NCBI GenBank assembly: GCA_009787435.1
Contig: WRFW01000207.1
Location: 1 to 14,137 of the forward strand
Length of the DNA stretch: 14,137 nucleotides
Reading direction: 5' to 3'
Origin: Defluviitaleaceae bacterium
Lineage (GTDB): Bacteria; Bacillota; Clostridia; Lachnospirales; UBA5962
Shown: positions 8,932 through 14,137 of the stretch, piece by piece
Numbering within the stretch: position 1 is the first letter of the stretch
Layout: the number at the start of each line of letters is the position of its first letter
Made by a program: the position numbers and the translations under genes
The notes under the pieces: generated by a model
Databases searched by the model: none
Told to the model about the DNA's origin: nothing
Seen by the model: only the letters and a program-made list of their open reading frames with translations

Positions 8932-9017
8932 ACTTTTAAAAGTAGACTCAGAAAATCTAAAACTCATGTGCGTTGCACACTCAGACAGTTATCTTTTCTT
9001 CACTAACTTTTAAAAGT
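8932..9017. repeat. Two copies of the palindrome ACTTTTAAAAGT between telA and rplI
   Basis: The 12-nt perfect palindrome ACTTTTAAAAGT occurs at 8932-8943 and again at 9006-9017, 74 bases apart. Between them is a small hairpin GTGC-GTT-GCAC (8968-8978). The second copy is followed by TTT and could serve as a weak terminator for telA. It also sits between a weak -35 (TTCACT) and -10 (TATAGA) ahead of rplI. A twin operator is possible. The sequence is visible; its role is unproven. Confidence 0.4.
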
Positions 9018-9060
9018 TTTTATAGACTTTAAATCAAAAAAACAATAAGGAGGGCAATAA

Positions 9061-9501
9061 ATGAAAGTTATTCTCTTGGAAGATGTTAAAGGAGTCGGCA
9101 AGAAAGACCAAATTATAAACGCTTCTGACGGCTATGTGAACAACTTCCTTTTCCCTAAAAAACTAGCATTAGAAGCTACAGACATTAACTTGAAAAGATT
9201 AGAATCACAAAAGCAAAAAGAAAAAGCCGAACAAGACCGTATATTTGAAGAAGCAAAAGTTTTAAAAGCCAAAATAGAAGAAACGTCTGTTTTAATAAAA
9301 GCAAAAGCAGGTGAATCTGGCAAGCTTTTTGGTGCTATTACAAATAAAGAAGTAGCTGAAAAACTTAAAGAGCAAGGTCTAATAATCGATAAAAAGAAAA
9401 TAGAGCTAAAAGATATTAAAAGTATAGGTGAAACTTCAGCAACTATAAAACTTCACCCAAAAGTGCAAGCTAGCTTAGCGGTTAGAGTGGAAAAGGTATA
9501 A
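9061..9501 (+). CDS. rplI: 50S ribosomal protein L9
   Basis: L9 binds domain V of 23S rRNA at the base of the L1 stalk and helps keep the reading frame. The N-terminal signature is clear (MKVILLEDVKGVGKKDQ, then DGYVNNFLFPKKLA), followed by the long connecting helix (about residues 40-75) and the C-terminal RNA-binding domain, containing GESGKLFGAITNKEVAEKL and ending LHPKVQASLAVRVEKV. At 146 residues it is essentially the standard length. A strong AAGGAGGG ribosome site lies just before the ATG. It is followed after 2 nt by dnaB, the usual Firmicute arrangement, and is separated from telA by 149 nt with only a weak promoter candidate. Confidence 0.97.
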   Translation: MKVILLEDVKGVGKKDQIINASDGYVNNFLFPKKLALEATDINLKRLESQKQKEKAEQDRIFEEAKVLKAKIEETSVLIKAKAGESGKLFGAITNKEVAEKLKEQGLIIDKKKIELKDIKSIGETSATIKLHPKVQASLAVRVEKV

Positions 9502-9503
9502 AA

Positions 9504-10832
9504 ATGGAACCAAACCAAACACGAGCCCTGCCCCATGATATAGAAGCAGAACAAGCGATATTAGGCTGTATGTTTTTCGGTGAAGAAGCTAGTGATTACG
9601 CTGTTGAAAATATGAGAGGCAGCTACTTTCACTCTGCCGCACACCGCACTATTTTTGAAACTATGGTAGAGCTTACTAGAGAACGTATAGGAATAGATAT
9701 AGTAACAGTAAAAGCCTCATTAGACAAAAAAAATGTAACTGAAGCAGTAGGTGGGCGTGAATATTTAATAAACATTGCAAGTAGTGTTTCAACGGCTGCG
9801 AATTTATCACAATATATAAAAATTGTTGAAAATAAAGCTATACTTCGTAAACTTATAAACACTTCAAATGGAATATCAAGCATGAGTTACGAAGAAAAAG
9901 AAAGCATTGAAACGATAGTTGAATATGCCGAAAAAGAGATTTTCAACATTATATCTGGAAGAAGCAGTGAAGATTTTGCCCACATCAAAGAGATAATGGA
10001 AGTTGCTGTTGAAAGAATTGAAGAATTATCTAACCAAAATTCAAAAATAACAGGAATTGAAACAGGCTTTATAGATTTTGATGAAAAAACTGCCGGTCTT
10101 CAAAATGGAGATTTTATATTAATAGCTGCAAGACCATCTATGGGGAAAACTGCTTTTGCTTTAAATATTGCACAGTATTCAGCAACTAAAAAGAAAATTC
10201 CAGTGGCAGTTTTCAGCTTAGAGATGAGTAAAGAGCAGTTAGTTACTAGAATGCTTTCTTCTGAAGCAATGCTAGATAGCCAAAAACTAAGGACTGGTGA
10301 TTTAAAAGGTGAAGATTGGGAAAGAATAGCACATGGGGTGCATATATTAGCTAACTCCCCCATTTATATAAATGATACACCAGGCATTACTGTTTCGCAA
10401 ATACGTGCCAAAAGCCGCAAATTAAAGCTTGAAAAAGGCCTTGGATTAATACTTATAGACTATTTACAGCTTATGAGCGGCTCTGCCGGTCCCACTAACA
10501 ATCGTCAGCAAGAAATATCAGAAATATCACGTTCGTTAAAAGGGTTAGCTAGGGAATTAAATGTGCCTGTTGTGGCTCTTAGCCAGCTTTCAAGGGCTGT
10601 AGAAGCTAGAGGTGATAAACGCCCAATGCTTTCAGATTTAAGAGAAAGTGGAGCAATAGAACAAGATGCAGATGTTGTTTCTTTTCTCTATAGAGATGAA
10701 TATTACAATCCCGAAACAGAAACGCCAAACACAGCAGAATTAATAATAGCAAAGCAAAGGAATGGACCGACTGGAACTGTAAACTTAGCTTGGTTAAGCA
10801 AGCATACAAAATTTGCAAATATTTCGCATTAA
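9504..10832 (+). CDS. dnaB: Replicative DNA helicase (DnaB family; DnaC in Bacillus)
   Basis: This hexameric 5'-to-3' helicase unwinds the replication fork and recruits primase. The N-terminal domain begins with the conserved PHDIEAEQAILGCMF. The RecA-like domain holds Walker A RPSMGKT (Lys about 215), the Walker B region LILIDYLQLM, the H3/H4 region ALSQLSRAVEARGDKRPML followed by SDLRESGAIEQDADVV, and the C-terminal AKQRNGPTGT. At 442 residues it is full length, with no intein or insertion. The ATG is 2 nt after the rplI stop, with AAAGG (9492-9496) inside the end of rplI, so expression is probably coupled. No downstream partner is cotranscribed, because the repeat block begins about 20 bases after the stop. 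Confidence 0.97.
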   Translation: MEPNQTRALPHDIEAEQAILGCMFFGEEASDYAVENMRGSYFHSAAHRTIFETMVELTRERIGIDIVTVKASLDKKNVTEAVGGREYLINIASSVSTAANLSQYIKIVENKAILRKLINTSNGISSMSYEEKESIETIVEYAEKEIFNIISGRSSEDFAHIKEIMEVAVERIEELSNQNSKITGIETGFIDFDEKTAGLQNGDFILIAARPSMGKTAFALNIAQYSATKKKIPVAVFSLEMSKEQLVTRMLSSEAMLDSQKLRTGDLKGEDWERIAHGVHILANSPIYINDTPGITVSQIRAKSRKLKLEKGLGLILIDYLQLMSGSAGPTNNRQQEISEISRSLKGLARELNVPVVALSQLSRAVEARGDKRPMLSDLRESGAIEQDADVVSFLYRDEYYNPETETPNTAELIIAKQRNGPTGTVNLAWLSKHTKFANISH

Positions 10833-10852
10833 ATACATTAAACCACCCACCC

Positions 10853-10928
10853 GTGTGGTAGATCTAATAGCTATCTCACTATAAAAAGTAGTGGCTAAAT
10901 CGTTCGCTAGCTATTAGATCTACCACAC
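10853..10928. repeat. Long inverted repeat (21-bp perfect stem) after dnaB
   Basis: A 21-nt arm at 10853-10873 is the exact reverse complement of 10908-10928, with a 34-nt loop. The loop itself contains a smaller hairpin, CACTA (10877-10881) with TAGTG (10889-10893). The arm includes the palindrome TAGATCTA. The right arm is the beginning of the 72-bp direct repeat, so the left arm can equally pair with 10980-11000 or 11052-11072. No T-run follows the stem, so it is not a standard terminator, although it could block readthrough from dnaB. Confidence 0.85.
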
Positions 10929-11088
10929 TACTTAAACTATAATAAATACTCGCTAAAAATCAAGAGCTAATCAATCACCTAGCTATTAGATCTACCACAC
11001 TACTTAAACTATAATAAATACTTGCTAAAAATCAAGAGCTAATCAATCACCTAGCTATTAGATCTACCACACTACTTAAATTATAATA
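10907..11088 (+). repeat. 72-bp tandem direct repeat, 2.5 copies
   Basis: Copy A (10907-10978) and copy B (10979-11050) differ at only one base (C at 10951, T at 11023). Copy C (11051-11088) is a 38-bp partial copy with one difference (T at 11081). Every copy begins CTAGCTATTAGATCTACCAC and contains a TATAAT about 31 bases in. The near identity suggests recent duplication or ongoing homogenisation. The block fills the gap between dnaB and ald and has no coding potential. It lies upstream of ald and could give it several promoters or a variable-number regulatory tract. Confidence 0.9.
11058..11087 (+). promoter_or_regulatory. Candidate promoter of ald in the third repeat copy
   Basis: A perfect -10 TATAAT (11082-11087) lies 18 nt after a weak -35 candidate, TTAGAT (11058-11063). 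The same pair recurs in repeat copies A and B, so ald could be read from three stacked promoters. A further TATAAA at 11097-11102 is an alternative. The -10 is convincing and the -35 is poor, so an activator may be needed. Confidence 0.45.
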
Positions 11089-11131
11089 CACACTACTATA
11101 AAATATAGATAAACAAGGAGAAAAAAGAATT

Positions 11132-12247
11132 ATGATAATAGGCTGTACAAAGGAAATTAAAACACACGAATATAGAGTAGGGTTAACCCCTAGCAACGTC
11201 TATGATTACGTTAAAAATGGGCATAGAGTGTTAATAGAAAGAGGAGCAGGCGAGGGTGCAAGCCTTTCAGATGAAGAATACAAAGCAGCAGGTGCAGAAA
11301 TAATAAACAACGCCGATGATATTTGGCAAACGGCAGATATGATTATAAAAGTGAAAGAACCTTTGCCTAGCGAATATGAAAAATTTAAAGAAGACCAACT
11401 TTTATACACATTTTTGCACTTAGCAGCAGATAAGCCTTTAACTGAAGCATTAATTAAAAAAAGAGTTAGAGCAGTTGCTTATGAAACTATAACCGATAAA
11501 ACAGGCGGCTTCCCTCTTCTTAAGCCTATGAGCGAAGTTGCAGGGCGTTTGAGCATACAACAAGCAGCTAAATATTTAGAAAAGCCTAAAGGAGGTAGAG
11601 GCGTTCTTTTATCAGGCATACCAGGAACTAAACGAGGAAAAGTAACAGTTATTGGTGCGGGTTCGGTTGGTTTATCCGCTGCTGTAATAGCGGTGGGCAT
11701 GGGAGCAGAAGTTAGTATTTTAGATATAAATATAGACCGCTTAACTTATATAGATGATATTTATGGAAACAAAATTCAAACGCTAATGAGCAGTGCAGGA
11801 AACATAGCAGAAGAGCTAAAAACTGCAGATGCTGTTATAGGAAGTGTTTATATAGCAGGCTCTGCAGCCCCTAAATTAATTAGAAAAGAACATTTAAGCA
11901 CTATGAAACCAGGAAGCGTTTTAGTAGACGTGGCAATAGACCAGGGTGGCTGTGCTGAAACTAGCCGTGTAACTTATCATGACGACCCAGTTTATGTAGT
12001 AGACGGTGTAACTCATTACTGTGTTGCTAATATGCCGGGTGCTGTGCCTAGAACTTCTACAATAGGGCTAACGAACGCAACTTTAAGGCAAGGCTTATCT
12101 ATTGCAAACAAAGGTTTAGAACAAGCCGCAAAAGATGATATACACCTTAAAAACGGTATTAATGCTTACAATGGATATATAACTTATACATCCGTAGCCG
12201 ATGAATTTGGGCTTGAATATAAAAACTTTGAAGAAGTGATGAGATAG
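11132..12247 (+). CDS. ald: Alanine dehydrogenase
   Basis: The enzyme catalyses NAD-dependent oxidative deamination of L-alanine to pyruvate and ammonia, and the reverse. It is cytoplasmic, usually hexameric, and links alanine use to central carbon metabolism. At 371 residues it is the standard length, with every expected active-site residue at its family position: Arg15 in EYRVGLTP, Lys75 in IIKVKEPLP, His96 in TFLHLAAD, Glu118 in AYETI, Asp198 binding NAD ribose at the end of the Rossmann strand (GAGSVGL at 175-181, ILDIN), and Asp270 in VDVAIDQGG. NMPGAVPRTST completes the signature. The AAGGAG (11115-11120) is 11 nt before the ATG. It stands alone between the repeat block and a terminator. 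Pyridine nucleotide transhydrogenase alpha is the nearest alternative, but the length and residues fit Ald. Confidence 0.97.
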   Translation: MIIGCTKEIKTHEYRVGLTPSNVYDYVKNGHRVLIERGAGEGASLSDEEYKAAGAEIINNADDIWQTADMIIKVKEPLPSEYEKFKEDQLLYTFLHLAADKPLTEALIKKRVRAVAYETITDKTGGFPLLKPMSEVAGRLSIQQAAKYLEKPKGGRGVLLSGIPGTKRGKVTVIGAGSVGLSAAVIAVGMGAEVSILDINIDRLTYIDDIYGNKIQTLMSSAGNIAEELKTADAVIGSVYIAGSAAPKLIRKEHLSTMKPGSVLVDVAIDQGGCAETSRVTYHDDPVYVVDGVTHYCVANMPGAVPRTSTIGLTNATLRQGLSIANKGLEQAAKDDIHLKNGINAYNGYITYTSVADEFGLEYKNFEEVMR

Positions 12248-12255
12248 TAAGTAAT

Positions 12256-12283
12256 AAAAAACAGCCTTTAAAGGCTGTTTTTT
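12256..12283. terminator. Bidirectional terminator between ald and the convergent gene
   Basis: A perfectly symmetric 28-nt palindrome has six A's, the stem ACAGCC...GGCTGT around TTTAAA, and six T's. It works equally on both strands and lies 8 nt after the ald stop and 17 nt beyond the stop of the convergent gene. Confidence 0.92.
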
Positions 12284-12300
12284 ATTTAATATATTCTGCT

Positions 12301-12816
12301 TTAAATTAGAGTTCCAAAGGCTTTCTCATGAGAGTTCTCAAAAGAACTCAAATATTCAAATAAACGTACAGTTTTATTGTCAATGTCTTCTTGAGAAATG
12401 CCGTGAAAAATAGAAAGCTCTAAGCTTAATTTAGAAGATGTAGTAGAAAAATATTCAATTGTATTTTCAAAAAAAACTAGTATAGGCTCATATTCGCTTT
12501 GAAATAAATTTTGATGTTTATAATAATTAACACTTTTAAAATCATCTTCAACTAAATAAATTTGTAAATCTAATTTATAATCATTAGATTTAAACCGATT
12601 ATGATAGTATATATTGCGATGTGAAAAGAAAGCGTTACATAATTCTGTATAATAATATTTAGCATAAACGCGTTTTTCAAGAGCAACCTCTTTAAAGGTA
12701 AATTTGTTAGCTAGGTAATTCTTAATTTGATGAAAATCTTTTTTAGACGGTATTAAAAAGCTTTCAAATTTTTCTAAAAGCTTTTTTTGATAATTAGATA
12801 TGTGATTATCACTCAA
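12301..12816 (-). CDS. Uncharacterised 171-residue protein, probable TTG start
   Basis: I do not recognise a family. The frame begins at TTG (plus 12814-12816), lies 4 nt after the stop of the upstream secreted-protein gene, and has no internal Met codon as an alternative. GGTGA just upstream is a weak ribosome site, so translation probably depends on coupling. An ATT further upstream is the only other candidate. The protein is rich in Lys, Phe, Tyr, Asn and Ser, with a tyrosine-rich stretch VYAKYYYTELCNAFF followed by HRNIYYHNRF. It has no signal peptide or membrane segment, so it is probably cytoplasmic. Base composition is even more AT-rich than the housekeeping genes, as is common in poorly conserved or acquired genes. 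It shares the bidirectional terminator with ald. Confidence 0.65.
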   Translation of the reverse strand: MSDNHISNYQKKLLEKFESFLIPSKKDFHQIKNYLANKFTFKEVALEKRVYAKYYYTELCNAFFSHRNIYYHNRFKSNDYKLDLQIYLVEDDFKSVNYYKHQNLFQSEYEPILVFFENTIEYFSTTSSKLSLELSIFHGISQEDIDNKTVRLFEYLSSFENSHEKAFGTLI

Positions 12817-12820
12817 ACAA

Positions 12821-13369
12821 TCACCAAATCCAATTTAAATCTACAGTTCCAACAACATCAGTAGAAAAAGTAGACCAACCACTTCTCATAAAATGAACAG
12901 CAGCATTATGAGTTCTTACTCTTACAGAAGCTGTACTTCTAGGTATTATAACCCTACCAGGCCATCTAGTTGTATGGCTAATAGGAACAAATTGTTCATT
13001 TGCGTTAATTCTACCGAATTGAGTAGGAAATAATAAATTAGTTGAAGAAACAGAGATATCACCTCTAAAATTACTAATCAAGCTATTAGGAGTTACAGCT
13101 GTTAAAGTATATCCAACATCCCAAGAATTAGAAGCAAAGGCATCTTGTTGAAGAAGAAATTGCATACGTGCTGTCTCAATTTGCATAGAACGTGTTAAAG
13201 GGTGAAAAAAAGGCTCACTATTAATATAGAAAGTTGCTTTTTTTAAACCCGGCTCAACTTCAACAAAGTAAATATATTTATAACTCTCAAGCTCAACACC
13301 ATAAACTTCAACTCTTAAAAAGAAAAAACCTAAAATAACAAATAATAAACTAGCTATGTACTTCATCAT
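12821..13369 (-). CDS. Exported protein of unknown function (182 residues)
   Basis: The gene starts at the first of two adjacent ATG codons (13369), 8 nt after a perfect GGAGG (plus 13378-13382). The protein begins MMKYIASLLFVILGFFFLRVEVYG, a signal peptide or N-terminal membrane anchor, with cleavage possible near residue 24. The rest (about 158 residues) alternates hydrophobic and polar residues as in a beta-sandwich, contains no cysteine, and ends DVVGTVDLNWIW. No known domain or sorting motif is seen. It is the first gene of a probable two-gene operon, and its ATG is only 38 nt past the end of tRNA-Lys. It must therefore be read either by readthrough from the tRNA cluster or from a promoter overlapping tRNA-Lys. 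Its function is unknown; an outer-surface or secreted role is inferred from the signal peptide only. Confidence 0.78.
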   Translation of the reverse strand: MMKYIASLLFVILGFFFLRVEVYGVELESYKYIYFVEVEPGLKKATFYINSEPFFHPLTRSMQIETARMQFLLQQDAFASNSWDVGYTLTAVTPNSLISNFRGDISVSSTNLLFPTQFGRINANEQFVPISHTTRWPGRVIIPRSTASVRVRTHNAAVHFMRSGWSTFSTDVVGTVDLNWIW

Positions 13370-13407
13370 TAATCAAACCTCCAAATATATTATTTTTAAA
13401 AAAAAAA

Positions 13408-13480
13408 TGAGTCGCCCGGGGTTCGAACCCGGGACAACTGGATTAAAAGTCCAGTGCTCTACCGGCTGAGCTAGCGACCC
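13408..13480 (-). tRNA. tRNA-Lys (UUU)
   Basis: The 73-nt cloverleaf has the acceptor stem GGGTCGC/GCGACTC (one G-U pair), discriminator A, the anticodon stem-loop CTGGA-CTTTTAA-TCCAG giving anticodon TTT, and T-loop GTTCGAACC. CCA is not encoded; a run of ten T's begins directly after the discriminator and may act as a terminator. Confidence 0.96.
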
Positions 13481-13578
13481 TTATTAATGATTTTGAAAAA
13501 TAACAGCGATAAAAAAGTTAATTAAATTTCTTCTTAATCTTGTTATTTAAATCAAAACTTATGATGGTTATTCAAAAA

Positions 13579-13652
<74 letters not shown>

Positions 13653-13712
13653 AAAATATTAAATTGCTTGCTTAAAACAGGCAAACAAGAGAATTAAAGC
13701 AATGTGATAAAG

Positions 13713-13787
13713 GGTGAGTGACGGGATTCGAACCCGCGACATCCAGAACCACAATCTGGCGCTCTAACCGACTGAACTACACTCACC
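13713..13787 (-). tRNA. tRNA-His (GUG)
   Basis: The 75-nt gene includes the histidine-specific extra G at position -1 (plus 13787), facing discriminator C73. The acceptor stem is GTGAGTG/CACTCAC, and the anticodon stem-loop CCAGA-TTGTGGT-TCTGG has anticodon GTG. CCA is not encoded. Confidence 0.96.
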
Positions 13788-13885
13788 ATAGTTAAAAAAT
13801 CAAAATTTTTATGGGCTGAACTTAGCAATTAAAAAACTTATTCAAATAATTATATGAAAAAGTACATAATCTATTTTACAAACAT

Positions 13886-13905
13886 AAAGGGGCATAAGCC
13901 CCTTT
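13886..13905. terminator. Hairpin between tRNA-Pro and tRNA-His
   Basis: AAAGGGGC (13886-13893), loop ATAA, then GCCCCTTT (13898-13905) form an 8-bp GC-rich hairpin. The T-run is better on the plus strand (TTTTATTTAT) than on the minus strand (CCTTTATG). On the minus strand it could terminate after tRNA-Pro, or be a processing signal within a longer tRNA transcript. Confidence 0.6.
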
Positions 13906-13922
13906 TATTTATATTGATTTTA

Positions 13923-13997
13923 CCGGGGTGAAAGGATTCGAACCTTCGACCTCCTGAACCCAAATCAGGCGCGCTAGCCAAGCTACGCTACACCCCG
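13923..13997 (-). tRNA. tRNA-Pro (UGG)
   Basis: The 75-nt cloverleaf has acceptor stem CGGGGTG/CACCCCG and anticodon stem-loop CCTGA-TTTGGGT-TCAGG with anticodon TGG. The T-loop is GGTTCGAATCC. CCA is not encoded. The discriminator appears to be G, whereas bacterial tRNA-Pro normally has A73. Confidence 0.94.
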
Positions 13998-14008
13998 TTA
14001 ATCATTTT

Positions 14009-14037
14009 AAAAGAACGAGGATTAATATCCCCGTTCT
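14009..14037 (-). terminator. Terminator after the 5S rRNA
   Basis: On the minus strand AGAACGGGGAT and ATCCTCGTTCT form an 11-bp stem (one G-U pair) with an ATTA loop, ending in TTTT. It lies 10 bases past the 5S 3' end and before tRNA-Pro, so it likely ends the rRNA transcript and leaves the tRNA genes to readthrough or their own promoters. Confidence 0.75.
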
Positions 14038-14047
14038 AAATTTAAAT

Positions 14048-14137
14048 TGGCAACCTCCTACTCTCCCAGGCAGCTTCCCACCAAGTACCATCAGCCGCTA
14101 TAGTCTTAACCTACCTGTTCGGTATGGGAAGGGGTGT
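14048..14137 (-). rRNA. rrf: 5S ribosomal RNA, 3' part (5' end outside window)
   Basis: On the minus strand this reads through the conserved CCCATACCGAACAGG segment, the GATGGTACTTGG region and the 3' end GGAGAGTAGGAGGTTGCC. About 90 of roughly 117 nt are in the window. Together with the four tRNA genes it marks the tail of an rRNA operon whose 23S and 16S genes lie beyond the right edge. Confidence 0.95.

Noticed and set aside
10907..11088. CRISPR array as an explanation of the repeats
   Set aside because: The unit is a contiguous 72-bp tandem duplication with no variable spacers, and there are no cas genes nearby.
12256..12283. Palindrome after ald as a regulatory operator
   Set aside because: Symmetric A6/T6 tracts around a GC-containing stem between convergent genes are the standard form of a bidirectional terminator.

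Overview
The window is low-GC, AT-rich DNA from a Gram-positive bacterium, most likely a Firmicute of the Clostridia type. The evidence is the AT-biased codon use, strong AGGAGG-type ribosome binding sites, PcrA-type helicase, DnaB-type replicative helicase directly behind rplI, and a large Gram-positive-style secreted beta-helix protein. None of the four tRNA genes encodes its 3' CCA. The species cannot be named from the sequence.

Left part (minus strand, 1-5398): a very large secreted protein begins at 4344 and runs off the left edge (1448 residues visible). It has a signal peptide, a long parallel beta-helix built from GG-x-I-x-x-N type coils, then beta-rich Ig-like modules. Upstream of it is an acidic helical protein of unknown function (4595-5398) with its own promoter, divergent from pcrA.

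Centre (plus strand, 5664-12247): pcrA (DNA repair/replication helicase) and telA (TelA family) form a tight pair. They are followed by rplI (ribosomal protein L9) and dnaB (replicative helicase), and then by ald (alanine dehydrogenase). Between dnaB and ald is a repeat block: a 72-bp unit present 2.5 times, preceded by an inverted copy of part of the unit. Each repeat carries a TATAAT box, so the block probably both folds into alternative hairpins and supplies the promoters of ald. A perfectly symmetric terminator ends ald.

Right part (minus strand, 12301-14137): the 3' part of a 5S rRNA gene at the window edge, then tRNA-Pro(UGG), tRNA-His(GUG), tRNA-Arg(UCU) and tRNA-Lys(UUU). This is the tail of an rRNA operon. 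Directly behind tRNA-Lys come two unrecognised genes, a 182-residue exported protein and a 171-residue cytoplasmic protein that probably starts with TTG and is coupled to it. They converge on ald.

Most of the window is ordinary housekeeping. The points most worth a second look are the repeat/inverted-repeat block before ald, the large beta-helix protein, and the unrecognised gene pair abutting the 3' end of tRNA-Lys.
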